A DNA stretch of 64,000 bases from Lewinellaceae bacterium (lineage in GTDB: Bacteria > Bacteroidota > Bacteroidia > Chitinophagales > Saprospiraceae): contig JACJYO010000001.1 in the NCBI GenBank assembly GCA_020636075.1, positions 620,001 through 684,000 on the forward strand. Direction: 5' to 3'. Within the stretch, counting starts at the first letter, position 1; each line of letters begins with the position of its first letter. Under the pieces are notes generated by a model. It was given only the letters and a program-made list of their open reading frames with translations, was not told where the DNA came from and made no database searches. This document shows positions 27,001 to 33,895 of this stretch, piece after piece. A program made the position numbers and the translations under genes.

Positions 27001-27194
27001 TTGTACCGCGCGACGATATCGCTGGCAATATATCCCAGAGGGTGCCCGACATGAAGTCCGGCCCCGGAAGGATAGGGGAACATGTTCAGAATGTAGAATT
27101 TGGGTTTAGACGTGTCATTTTGCACCTGATAGGTGCGCTGGTCTTTCCACCAGTTTTGCCATTTTGATTCAATGTCGCGCGGAGCGTATTCCAT
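24063..27194 (-). CDS. leuS: Leucyl-tRNA synthetase with an extra inserted domain
   Basis: Charges tRNA-Leu with leucine. With the start at 27194 (MEYAPRDIESKWQNWWKD) it has 1043 residues, roughly 100 longer than I expect for Bacteroidota LeuRS. The HIGH motif is HVGH (48-51) in FPYPSGAGLHVGHPLGY, the CP1 editing domain follows, and KMSKS is at about 815-820 (EKMSKSKYN). Between MIQG and EKMSKSK the usual Bacteroidota insert (HVDISLVDNNVLD onward) is preceded by about 116 foreign-looking residues (639-754). A palindromic element also lies in the loop before ELSTMPGWAGSS. The active-site motifs look intact, so the enzyme is presumably functional. Confidence 0.96.
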   Translation of the reverse strand: MEYAPRDIESKWQNWWKDQRTYQVQNDTSKPKFYILNMFPYPSGAGLHVGHPLGYIASDIVARYKRLKGFNVLNPMGYDSFGLPAEQYAIQTGIHPADSTEQNIQRYREQLDNIGFGFDWEREVRTSDPAYYRWTQWIFMRLFEHYFDLDAGKALRIKDLIDRFGKSGNKAVRAVCDEDTPHFTAAEWQQMSEKERQQLLLKYRLTFPEESYVNWCPAMGTVLSNDEVKDGVSERGGYPVERKLMKQWSMRITAYADRLLDGLNDIDWPDSIKEQQRNWIGRSQGASVRFAVDGHPGDSIDVFTTRVDTIYGATFMVLAPEHALVAQITTDNHRAEVDAYVRWAASRSEIERMSEVKKVTGANTGAFAINPFTKEKIPVFIADYVLASYGTGAVMAVPSGDQRDWNFATHFSLPIIPILDAQQGLDQAADPTKEGRYVNSGMIDGLTYDEAVPKLTNWLEEQGLGKGKVQYKLRNAVFSRQRYWGEPVPVYWKDDVPCLIDEKDLPLVLPKVDKYLPTETGEPPLARAEGWRYFPEPGGSGYEYELSTMPGWAGSSWYFYRYMDPHNDKAFCSSEAVNYWQTVDWYIGGSEHAVGHLLYSRFWNHFLFDLGLVPEREYAKKLTNQGMIQGLSSIAFRAKECFYEEYLWIKVLQPFFKEYGPMQIPASRLEESYTYDFAFETNDLVIEVVSWKQTDKIETIRQSAEADGKRLMIFFMEELIDQINTPEHFAGKIREALESRERFFMTEKGPESEILFVSRNLTDKYSPSCFSELHVDISLVDNNVLDLKKARQLPMFQRANFKVDAAGQFICNQEVEKMSKSKYNVVNPDDMVTQYGADCFRMYEMFLGPIEVAKPWDTKGITGVYNFLRRFWGLFVGENNTWLPTDEAPDRDELRILHSCIKKVTEDIERFSMNTCVSHFMILTNELRTIKSSKRAILEPAVVMLAPFAPHIAEELWHRLGHEGSVCDATWPVLNPEYLKADTVTYPVQINGKLRGDIEVTADAKPADVEALVLQQDFVQRNLDGKPVRKVIVVPGRIVNIVV
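24933..25280 (-). other. Nuclease-like domain inserted in leuS (residues about 639-754)
   Basis: The segment from KECFYEEYLWIKVL to GPESEI has no counterpart in the Bacteroidota LeuRS pattern I know, which runs directly from MIQG...FVYR to the HVDV region. Its core YTYDFAFETNDLVIEVVSWK, followed by an RQSAEADGKRLMIFFMEEL helix-strand, looks like the strand-Asp, strand-Glu arrangement of PD-(D/E)xK folds such as DUF559/Vsr-like domains. A canonical ExK lysine is not clear, so catalysis is doubtful. No intein splice residues flank it, so it should remain in the mature protein. Confidence 0.6.
25569..25592 (+). repeat. GTAAC-foot palindrome inside leuS
   Basis: GTAAC (25569-25573) leads into a perfect 9-bp stem CCCGAACCT/AGGTTCGGG with a 2-nt centre (25573-25592). 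On the leuS strand it encodes FPEPGGSGYE in the loop before ELSTMPGWAGSS. The element is in the antisense orientation relative to leuS. Confidence 0.75.
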
Positions 27195-27250
27195 AAGGTC
27201 GATAGCCGGAAGACAGCGGATAGTGCGCCGTCTATTGTTTCGTGAAGCGG

Positions 27251-27258
27251 CAAAATTA
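27251..27258 (-). promoter_or_regulatory. -7 box upstream of leuS
   Basis: CAAAATTA on the plus strand is TAATTTTG on the minus strand (TAnnTTTG). A TTTG lies 23 nt further upstream on the minus strand, slightly longer than the usual spacing. The box ends 56 nt before the leuS start. Confidence 0.55.
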
Positions 27259-27400
27259 GGGATTTTGAAAGAATAATATTTCAAATAAAGAAACCAGATG
27301 CCCGCTAAAAAAGTTTCTGCGGCTTTCTGCGTTATTTGAATTCCCCCGTTGAACAGAATCCTGTTTTGTTTTAATAATTAAAAATAACAAATCCGCTGGT

Positions 27401-28369
27401 ATGAACACAATCCCTACCGTTTTACTCCTTGTTTTCCCCTTTTTCATTCAAGCCCAGGAATCCATAAGTCGCGATACTGTCCCATTTGCTTTTTGGGGCT
27501 CCACGTTGTGGCAATACAGCCATGCAGTGGACCAAATCCGCAGCCCCGACGGCCAAACACTTTTGGCCGTGCGCAAATACTATCCCAATGGCGCGGTGGC
27601 TGAAGAATACCTCCGGCAAAGTGACACACTCTGGTTGTTCCAACAGTATGATAGTCTTGAACATTCCCACATGCTGGTCCGCGGCCTGTACGAAGCCGAT
27701 CCCGAATTTCAGGTATTGGATACCCTGGTAACTTTTGACCCTGAAAACTATGAAAGAACCATACTCCTGCGCTATTCCCGGTATGCCTTCAAAACCGGCC
27801 CCTGGCTGGAGCAAGACCGCAACGGCTATGTCTGGACCGGTATGTATGAAGATGGGTTGCGCGAAGGGCTCTGGGAAAAACGCGATGCGTTTGACTACAC
27901 TGAATTGCGCGGCTATGAGTACTACGGTGGTGAAATAACCGGCGACACAACCCTGAACTGGGCTCTTTCGGCAGACACAGCCCGCATTATCGGCCTGTTG
28001 TGTGAAGGCGTGGTGCCGGCACAATACGGCGGCATTGTGCAGGAAAATACGCCCGGAGGACTGTGGCGGCTTTGCTTTGTCGGACCCGATATGCTGGGCA
28101 CCCACAAGTTGTGGCGATTCAACCACCTGGACTACCTGCCCGATCAATGCACGAACGACAGCTGGGGCAGTTACCTGTTTCAGGAAGACCGCACACTGCT
28201 GTTTATGGTCAGCAATCAAACATTCAACTATGTTTTTCGGGACCAAGGGCGTTGGGAATTACTCGATGGAAATAAGATACTCCTGTCCCTCCCCAAAAAG
28301 GGAGACACCCGTTTTCAGATGAAATATCTTGCGAATGGCGAATTGATCCTGGTGGAATTGCCCCGCTAG
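27401..28369 (+). CDS. Exported protein with a MORN-like segment, unknown function
   Basis: A 322-residue protein with signal peptide MNTIPTVLLLVFPFFIQAQ. The first half contains toxin-antitoxin YwqK/MORN-like lines such as AVRKYYPNGAVAEEYL and VWTGMYEDGLREGLWEK. The second half (about 215-322) is a compact beta-rich region (GGLWRLCFVGPDMLGTHKLWRFNH, RDQGRWELLDGNKILLSLP) resembling lipocalin-type stress proteins. It is divergent from leuS and followed, with its own promoter between, by the SnoaL-like gene. The function is unknown. Confidence 0.72.
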   Translation: MNTIPTVLLLVFPFFIQAQESISRDTVPFAFWGSTLWQYSHAVDQIRSPDGQTLLAVRKYYPNGAVAEEYLRQSDTLWLFQQYDSLEHSHMLVRGLYEADPEFQVLDTLVTFDPENYERTILLRYSRYAFKTGPWLEQDRNGYVWTGMYEDGLREGLWEKRDAFDYTELRGYEYYGGEITGDTTLNWALSADTARIIGLLCEGVVPAQYGGIVQENTPGGLWRLCFVGPDMLGTHKLWRFNHLDYLPDQCTNDSWGSYLFQEDRTLLFMVSNQTFNYVFRDQGRWELLDGNKILLSLPKKGDTRFQMKYLANGELILVELPR

Positions 28370-28374
28370 TAACT

Positions 28375-28382
28375 TATATTTG
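28375..28382 (+). promoter_or_regulatory. -7 box upstream of the SnoaL-like gene
   Basis: TATATTTG matches TAnnTTTG and lies 22 nt before the ATG at 28405, just past the stop of the upstream gene. It suggests a separate transcript. Confidence 0.5.
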
Positions 28383-28404
28383 AGGGAACAAAACTTCCGT
28401 GCTT

Positions 28405-28905
28405 ATGAAAACTGCGTACATATTCGCCGGATCACTGCTTTGTTCTGCCCTGTTCTTGCAATGCGCCGCCTCACGCCAACTGCGGCTCGCCGACCAAAAT
28501 GCCGAAACCGTTCGCCTCTGGTTTGAAGAAGGCTGGAACCACAACCGAAACGAGGAACTGCTGGAGCGCGTTTTTGCGCCCGATTGGGAGGACGGCAATC
28601 CACTTCGACCGGACCAGACTACCGGCATTGAAGGCATGCGCGAATTCGTAAAGTATTACCAAACCGCTTTCAGTGAAGCCCATTTTACCATTACGCACTT
28701 GTTTGCTACCGAGAAACAAGTAGCGCTTCGCTATGAGGTTTCGGCCAAACATATCGGACCAGCCTTTGGCGTGCCGGCTACCGGAAAACACTTTACGTCA
28801 ACCGGCATTTTGATCTACGATATGGAAAACGCCCGAATACGGCGAACCTGGCAGGAGCTGGACCTCATGGGCATTATGAAACAACTAAAAGATGACGCCA
28901 ACTAA
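28405..28905 (+). CDS. SnoaL-like/ester-cyclase fold protein, exported
   Basis: A 166-residue protein from the ATG at 28405. An exported N-terminus (MKTAYIFAGSLLCSALFLQC) may be a lipoprotein signal, although Gln before the Cys is atypical. The rest is a SnoaL/NTF2-like alpha+beta fold: AETVRLWFEEGWNHNRNEELLERVFAPDW, GIEGMREFVKYYQTAFSEAHFTI, VALRYEVSAKHIGPAFGVPATGKHFTSTGILIYDMENARI. Family members are polyketide cyclases, isomerases and many proteins of unknown role. It is followed after 31 nt by a small coiled-coil protein gene. Confidence 0.8.
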   Translation: MKTAYIFAGSLLCSALFLQCAASRQLRLADQNAETVRLWFEEGWNHNRNEELLERVFAPDWEDGNPLRPDQTTGIEGMREFVKYYQTAFSEAHFTITHLFATEKQVALRYEVSAKHIGPAFGVPATGKHFTSTGILIYDMENARIRRTWQELDLMGIMKQLKDDAN

Positions 28906-28936
28906 ACACTAAACTCAAGTATTAAAACAGACAACT

Positions 28937-29407
28937 ATGATTCGTTCCCTGATCAAACTCGGCCTTTTGTTGTTGGCCGGCATTCTGGTGTACAATTATT
29001 TTTGGGGCACCACTGAAGAAAAAGCACAATCCAAAGAAGTCTTTAAGAAAACCGGAGATGCCCTTGGCGCAGCCTGGAATTTGTTGAAATCGGAAAAAGA
29101 AAAGTTTGACGCCGGCAAATACGATAAAGTACTCGATCAACTTGGCAACGCTTATAAAGCCATTCGGAACCAGGCTAAAAACGTAGACGAAAAAGTGCTC
29201 AAGCGTCTCGATGAACTGGAGCAGCGCAAATCTTCGTTGGAACAGGAACTGGGCGCTATAGAATCCGATGAAAAAGCCTCCTCCACCGGAAATGGGGATG
29301 CAGCAGCGAAGTCGGCCGATCAACAGCGCCGGAAAGAAAGTCTTCAACGGCAGCTCGACTCCCTTATTCGCGATACGGATGCGCTTTTGAAAGAGGCTCA
29401 GCAGTAA
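28937..29407 (+). CDS. Membrane-anchored coiled-coil protein, unknown function
   Basis: A 156-residue protein with one N-terminal membrane helix (LIKLGLLLLAGILVYNYFWG) and a long charged helical tail. The tail has two coiled-coil stretches (about 78-112 and 128-155) and a Ser/Gly/Ala-rich linker. No family is recognised. The stop codon TAA is part of a GTAAC-foot palindrome that begins at 29404, so the repeat adjoins the gene without a gap. Confidence 0.72.
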   Translation: MIRSLIKLGLLLLAGILVYNYFWGTTEEKAQSKEVFKKTGDALGAAWNLLKSEKEKFDAGKYDKVLDQLGNAYKAIRNQAKNVDEKVLKRLDELEQRKSSLEQELGAIESDEKASSTGNGDAAAKSADQQRRKESLQRQLDSLIRDTDALLKEAQQ

Positions 29408-29426
29408 CGCGAACCGCTGGTTCGCG
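29404..29426 (+). repeat. GTAAC-foot palindrome at a stop codon
   Basis: GTAAC followed by CGCGAACC-GCT-GGTTCGCG. The TAA in GTAAC is the stop codon of the coiled-coil protein gene. Confidence 0.85.
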
Positions 29427-29491
29427 CCCGGAGTAGCGGTCCGGATTACTGTTAATAATATTGTAAACCAGTTTTTTACAGTTTATCGGCA

Positions 29492-29499
29492 TATCTTTG
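29492..29499 (+). promoter_or_regulatory. -7 box upstream of the cold-shock gene
   Basis: TATCTTTG matches TAnnTTTG and lies 40 nt before the cold-shock ATG. The leader contains long T-runs, as is common for cold-shock mRNAs. Confidence 0.55.
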
Positions 29500-29539
29500 C
29501 CCCGGCACATTGCCGTTTTAACTTTTTTAATTTTTTTCA

Positions 29540-29731
29540 ATGTACACTGGAACAGTAAAGTTTTTCAACTCAACCAAAGGTTTTGGTTTTGTTATTGATG
29601 ACTCCACTCAGGAGGAAATTTTTGTACACGTCAGCGGTTTGATCGACGAAATTCGTGAAGGCGATCAAGTTACGTTCAACACTATGCGTGGCAAAAAAGG
29701 AATGAATGCAATAGATGTTAAGATCGCTTAA
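29540..29731 (+). CDS. Cold-shock domain protein
   Basis: A 63-residue single cold-shock domain, a five-stranded OB fold that binds single-stranded RNA or DNA and melts structures. RNP1 is KGFGFV (preceded by GTVKFFNSTKG) and RNP2 is EIFVHVSGL. The usual C-terminus GKKGMNAIDVKI is present. The gene is monocistronic, with its own -7 box and a strong terminator. Confidence 0.96.
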   Translation: MYTGTVKFFNSTKGFGFVIDDSTQEEIFVHVSGLIDEIREGDQVTFNTMRGKKGMNAIDVKIA

Positions 29732-29761
29732 GCGACTCTGATATTTGATTGATAAAGTTCT

Positions 29762-29795
29762 AAACCTTCGATGGATCTCCATCGGAGGTTTTTTT
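29762..29795 (+). terminator. Rho-independent terminator of the cold-shock gene
   Basis: AAACCTTCGATGG (29762-29774) pairs with CCATCGGAGGTTT (29779-29791), a 13-bp stem with one G-U pair and a 4-nt loop, followed by a T-run. Confidence 0.85.
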
Positions 29796-29800
29796 GTTTT

Positions 29801-29910
29801 CCGAACCTCTGGTTCGGAGGTTCGTGCTGAACCAGTATCGCGAACCTCTGGTTCGTGCCGAACCAGTATTGCGAACCTCCGGTTCGCGCCGAACCAGAGG
29901 TTCGGGTTAC
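29801..29910. repeat. Cluster of four CGAACC palindromes ending at the dnaE stop
   Basis: Four hairpins of the type CGAACCtctGGTTCG are packed within 110 nt (near 29801, 29840, 29872 and 29889). They are separated by short AACCAGTATYG-like pieces. The last one (29889-29910) has the GTAAC foot on the minus strand, and its TAA is the dnaE stop codon. Confidence 0.85.
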
Positions 29911-32900
29911 GTTAACCGCTCCATCTCCATTACCTCCAGACTTACAAAGCCAAAATCAGAGACTAACCGGCCTCGGATGCGGTAAATGCCCCGGACAGGT
30001 CGAAATGTTGTTCTGTTTTCCGGACCAGAGGTCCGGGTTACGGGAAAATGCACCGTATCAAAAAAACGCCCCTCCCGGTCCAGCCAGGTACCGAAGTGCA
30101 TCAGATCACCTTTGATGGTGCGCGTGTCTTTGCGGCAAACGTAATACCCGTTCATGATGACAATTTTATGCACATGATCGGCCATGTCGCGGGCAAGCAG
30201 GCCGGGTTCGCCGTTTCGTGTTTCCTCTGAAAGCAGATCAAACGGCGGGCATAGCGAAAAACCCAGCAAATCCAGTTCGTCGTACGCCTGATCATTCGGC
30301 CCTTCTTCGAGCACAGGCAGGGGGTAGTTATCAGTTTCATCTTCGAATAGCAGGTTGGCGCCCAGGCCGCTATCGGCACGCAGCACACGACTTTTTTCCC
30401 ACAGCAGCGCACTTTTTTTCAGCCCGGTAAACCGGAAAGCGCCAATACGGATCAGAATTTCCAACTGGGTGGGCGAAATGTGTACGCGGCGCACAAAATC
30501 CTCCAGGTTTTTGAATGGCCCGAAATCCGCGCGTTGTTGCACAATATCTTCCACCAATTGCTGCTCCAGACCGCGCAAGTGGATGAAGCCCAGGAAAATG
30601 TCTTTGCCGGTGATATGCGTCAACCGGCGGCTGCGGTTTATGCAGGGGGCATGGATCGTTCCACCGTTCATGCGCGCCTCGTGCACGTAAATCTCGGTGT
30701 TGTAAAACCCGCCAAAGTTGTTGATCACTGCAACCATGAACTCCAACGGGAAATAGGTTTTTAAAAACAAACTTTGAAACGACTCCACAGCGAAGCTCGC
30801 CGAATGCGCCTTGCAAAAGGAGTAACCGCCAAAACTCTCGATTTGCCGCCACACTTCATTGCTGAGTGTTTCCGGGTAGCCCTTGGCAGCGCAATTGTCA
30901 AAATACGTTTGCCGCAGGCGGGCAAAAGCCTCGGAGGAACGTTTTTTGCCGGTCATCATGCGGCGCATTACGTCGGCTTCGTCGAGCCCCATGCCGGCAA
31001 AATGGTGCAGGATTTTCATCACATCTTCCTGGTAGACCATCACCCCGAAAGTTTCCTGCAAGTGTTCCTGAAATACCGGATGCAGGTACTCGAAGGCATT
31101 CGGATTGTGGAAGCGCTGAATGTACTCGCGCATCATGCCCGACTGTGCCACACCCGGGCGGATGATGCTGCTGGCTGCCACGAGGTGTACGTACGTATCG
31201 CAACGCAGTTTGCTTAGCAGGCCACGCATGGCAGGACTTTCAACATAAAAACAACCAATGCAACGCCCGCTCCGCAGCTGGTCACGCACCTTGGGATCGG
31301 TTTTCAGGCGCTCCACATCGTGGATGTTTACCGCCTTCCCTTGGTTTTCGCGCACCAGATCCACACTGTCCTTGATATGTCCCAGGCCGCGCTGGCTCAG
31401 CACATCGAACTTGTGAAAGCCCCAGTCTTCGGCCGCATACATATCGAAATGGGTGATCGGAAAACCCTTGGGCATCAATTGCAGCGCCGTAGCCTCGCTC
31501 AGCGGCGCCTCGGAGATGATGACCCCACCGGCGTGGATGGACAGGTAATTGGGGAAATCCACCAGATGTTCGCCATAGCGGAGGATGTGCTGCGCCCAGG
31601 GATGCAAGCCCCCGGCATTGGGCGTTTTTTTTGAATAGCCAACATCCGACACAGAATTTCCATTGTCCGCGGCTGTTCCCGGGACAGGCGGAGGGCTTTC
31701 GCTTTTACGCCCCGTCCAATGCCAGGAGCCGGGTGTGTTGGCAGACCAATGATCGAGAATCACATCGATATCCGCCTTCGGCAAACCGAACACCTTGCCC
31801 AACTCACGGATCACCGCGGCATGCTGGAAGGTGCTGTACGTGGCCAGCAGGGCGGTGTGTTCACGACCGTAACGTTTGAAAATATAGTCCGTCACATCGT
31901 CGCGCTCATCCCAGGAAAAGTCGATGTCGAAGTCGGGCGGCGCCGTGCGTTGCGGATTGATAAAGCGTTCGAAATAGAGGTCGAGTTCCAGGGGCTCCAC
32001 ATCGGTAATGTAGAGGCAGTAGGCCACAATGGAATTAGCGCCACTCCCCCGCCCTACATGGTGGTAGCCCGCCGATTCGGCATACCGCACGATGTCCCAG
32101 GTGATGAGAAAGTAAGCGGCAAAGTCGAGTTCGGCGATCACTTTGAGTTCACGGCGTACGCGTTCCTGGGCGCGGCGATGGTTGGGCCCGTAACGGCGCT
32201 GGCAGCCACTTTCCGCGAGTTTGGTGAGCAGCTGAAGATCGCCGGTTTTAGAGCCCATAAACGTGCGGCGGTTGAGTTGCAGCCCCGTTTCAAAACGAAT
32301 GGAGCAGGTTTTGAGCAGGCGCCGGGTATTTTCCAAAAGTTTCGGATAGGCATCAAATGGCGCCAGCACTTCAGCCTCGGCGGGAAAAGATTCGTCGGGA
32401 TGGGCCATTTGCACCTGATCCAGTTTGGTGACCAGCGTATTGGCGTCGATAGCGCGCAGGAGTTTGTGCAGCCGGTACCCTTCGCGATCGAGAAATGTGA
32501 CCGGTTGCCAGACAACCAGGCGGTCCAACTGCTGCCGCCACGGCGAACGAAACAGTCCGCCCACCTGTGCCGGACGAATGCCGATAAACTCATAGGGCCG
32601 AAACATATCCAGCGGCTTCACCTCCCGGTCGTAAATAATGTACACATCCTCCATCGGCGGCGGCACGGCAGGCAGGGCTTTCCCCGCCAGCGAATACTCC
32701 GTGAGCAGTGCACAAAGCGCCGACCAACCGGCCCGGTTGCGCGCGATCCCGGTGAACAGGTAGCGATGTTCCGCGTCGCGGAATTCGATACCGAGCACAG
32801 GTTTGATCTCGTGTTTTTCACAGGTACGTACAAATTCCAGTGCCGCCGAGGTATTGTTAATATCCGTTAGCACCAGCACTTTCACACCGCGCGCAGCAGC

Positions 32901-32972
32901 AGCCTCCACCAGCTGTTGCGGGGAGAGGGTGCCGTAGCGGAGGGAGAAGTAGGTATGCGCGTTCAGGTACAC
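29907..32972 (-). CDS. dnaE: DNA polymerase III alpha subunit, short form
   Basis: A 1021-residue C-family polymerase, shorter than replicative DnaE and matching the second DnaE many Bacteroidota carry. A PHP domain begins YLNAHTYFSLRYGTLSPQQLV. The catalytic acids are in PDFDIDFSWDERDDV (about 345-355), with SIHAGGVIIS, MVYQEDVMKILHHFAGMGLDEADVMRRMM and the KAHSASFAVESFQSLFLKTYFPLEF region after it. A helix-hairpin-helix segment and a C-terminal OB fold (GYYVCRKDTRTIKGDLMHFG) follow. Extra residues occur at about 400-445 (rich in Pro/Gly/Ser) and in the OB fold, where a palindrome encodes VTRTSGP. No imuA/imuB genes adjoin it. Confidence 0.93.
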   Translation of the reverse strand: MYLNAHTYFSLRYGTLSPQQLVEAAAARGVKVLVLTDINNTSAALEFVRTCEKHEIKPVLGIEFRDAEHRYLFTGIARNRAGWSALCALLTEYSLAGKALPAVPPPMEDVYIIYDREVKPLDMFRPYEFIGIRPAQVGGLFRSPWRQQLDRLVVWQPVTFLDREGYRLHKLLRAIDANTLVTKLDQVQMAHPDESFPAEAEVLAPFDAYPKLLENTRRLLKTCSIRFETGLQLNRRTFMGSKTGDLQLLTKLAESGCQRRYGPNHRRAQERVRRELKVIAELDFAAYFLITWDIVRYAESAGYHHVGRGSGANSIVAYCLYITDVEPLELDLYFERFINPQRTAPPDFDIDFSWDERDDVTDYIFKRYGREHTALLATYSTFQHAAVIRELGKVFGLPKADIDVILDHWSANTPGSWHWTGRKSESPPPVPGTAADNGNSVSDVGYSKKTPNAGGLHPWAQHILRYGEHLVDFPNYLSIHAGGVIISEAPLSEATALQLMPKGFPITHFDMYAAEDWGFHKFDVLSQRGLGHIKDSVDLVRENQGKAVNIHDVERLKTDPKVRDQLRSGRCIGCFYVESPAMRGLLSKLRCDTYVHLVAASSIIRPGVAQSGMMREYIQRFHNPNAFEYLHPVFQEHLQETFGVMVYQEDVMKILHHFAGMGLDEADVMRRMMTGKKRSSEAFARLRQTYFDNCAAKGYPETLSNEVWRQIESFGGYSFCKAHSASFAVESFQSLFLKTYFPLEFMVAVINNFGGFYNTEIYVHEARMNGGTIHAPCINRSRRLTHITGKDIFLGFIHLRGLEQQLVEDIVQQRADFGPFKNLEDFVRRVHISPTQLEILIRIGAFRFTGLKKSALLWEKSRVLRADSGLGANLLFEDETDNYPLPVLEEGPNDQAYDELDLLGFSLCPPFDLLSEETRNGEPGLLARDMADHVHKIVIMNGYYVCRKDTRTIKGDLMHFGTWLDREGRFFDTVHFPVTRTSGPENRTTFRPVRGIYRIRGRLVSDFGFVSLEVMEMERLT
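30020..30041 (-). repeat. GTAAC-foot palindrome inside dnaE
   Basis: On the minus strand GTAAC is followed by CCGGACC-TCT-GGTCCGG. It encodes part of VTRTSGPEN in a loop of the C-terminal OB fold, where related proteins have a short variable linker. Confidence 0.75.
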
Positions 32973-33019
32973 GGCCGTTGTGGATGTATTTACGGGTGTT
33001 TGAGGGCCGTGTTTTTTTT

Positions 33020-33170
33020 GATTACATGATTGACGATTACATGATTACATGATTGAAGAAGTGGTTCACCATGCAAGGGGAGTTAAAGAGTACCACATCC
33101 GGGAAAGTTGTAGTGTACGCTACGTATACTTCTTCAATCATGTAATCATGTAATCTGCAATCATGTAATT
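33020..33170. repeat. Left 151-nt self-complementary repeat flanking the four-helix-bundle gene
   Basis: Its ends are inverted copies of each other, built of ATTACATGATTG words (left 33020-33062, right 33127-33170). It is a direct repeat of 33706-33856 with the same length and about 85-90% identity by eye. The core contains AAAGTTGTAGTGTACGCTAC in both copies. Confidence 0.9.
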
Positions 33171-33270
33171 AAAAAGTATACCGGGTAGGCGGGGAATTGA
33201 ATGCCACAAAATTAAAATCGAAATGTTTAAAAAATTGATTTAAAACAAATTTTTTGTTTTAAAATATATT

Positions 33271-33278
33271 TAACTTTG
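33271..33278 (+). promoter_or_regulatory. -7 box upstream of the four-helix-bundle gene
   Basis: TAACTTTG matches TAnnTTTG, 46 nt before the ATG at 33325. A TTG lies 14 nt upstream, shorter than the usual spacing. Confidence 0.45.
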
Positions 33279-33324
33279 GCACCCAATTGCCAGCTGACTT
33301 GACAAATGCTTAAAAAAACCGTCA

Positions 33325-33699
33325 ATGAAAAAAGACCCTGCGAAAATGGCGCCTCAAGATCTTGAAGGTCGCCTCATTGAATTTGCCTCCCGAATAATGG
33401 ACCTGGCGGAGCAATTGCCCCGGGTAATGACTGCCAAGCACCTGGGGAATCAAATTTTACGTTCGGGCAGTTCGCCCGCCCTGAATTACGGCGAAGCGCA
33501 AGCTGCCGAATCCCGGGATGACTTTGTCCACAAAATGAAACTCTGCCTGAAAGAACTTCGGGAAACCTCGGTTTGTCTCAAGCTCATCACCAGACGCTAC
33601 TGGTTTCCCGAATCCAAGTTGTTGCCCTTGCTTGAGGAGAACAATCAGCTCATTGCCATTTTTGTTGCCAGCATTAGAACCGCCATCAACAGGAAATAG
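33325..33699 (+). CDS. Four-helix-bundle protein of the S23/23S rRNA intervening-sequence family
   Basis: A 124-residue all-helical protein of the family first seen in intervening sequences of 23S rRNA genes (IVP/S23) and related to the Avd accessory protein of diversity-generating retroelements. Typical stretches are LEGRLIEFASRIMDLAEQLP, HLGNQILRSGSSPALNYGEAQAAESRDDFVHKM, LCLKELRETSVCLKLI and LLEENNQLIAIFVASIRTA. The biochemical role is unknown; family members are thought to bind nucleic acid as a ring. It is not in rRNA here and no reverse transcriptase is nearby. Two 151-nt self-complementary repeats flank it, the right one starting 6 nt after the stop codon, which suggests gene and repeats are one unit. 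Confidence 0.93.
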   Translation: MKKDPAKMAPQDLEGRLIEFASRIMDLAEQLPRVMTAKHLGNQILRSGSSPALNYGEAQAAESRDDFVHKMKLCLKELRETSVCLKLITRRYWFPESKLLPLLEENNQLIAIFVASIRTAINRK

Positions 33700-33705
33700 C
33701 CCGGG

Positions 33706-33856
33706 GATTACATGATTGACGATTACATAATTACATGATTGAAGAAGTGGTCCACCATACAGGGTGAATTGAAGAATATCACTTCTGGGAAAGTTGTAGT
33801 GTACGCTACGCATACTTCTGCAATCATGTAATCATGTAATCGTCAATCATGTAATC
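33706..33856. repeat. Right 151-nt self-complementary repeat flanking the four-helix-bundle gene
   Basis: A direct copy of 33020-33170. Its end arms, GATTACATGATTGACGATTA from 33706 and the complementary run ending 33856, are inverted repeats. It separates the four-helix-bundle gene from the fucosidase gene. Confidence 0.9.
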
Positions 33857-33895
33857 AAATCCCCTATTTTCGTCGTCCACAAACGATCCGACCAC

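Larger units (their letters stand above)
32973..33324. other. Intergenic region with the left repeat of the four-helix-bundle unit
   Basis: Between dnaE (minus) and the four-helix-bundle gene (plus). It holds the left 151-nt repeat (33020-33170), then AT-rich sequence with a TAnnTTTG box at 33271. I see no other gene. Confidence 0.8.

Noticed and set aside
33325..33699. Diversity-generating retroelement
   Set aside because: Only an Avd-like four-helix protein is present; no reverse transcriptase or template/variable repeat pair is seen.
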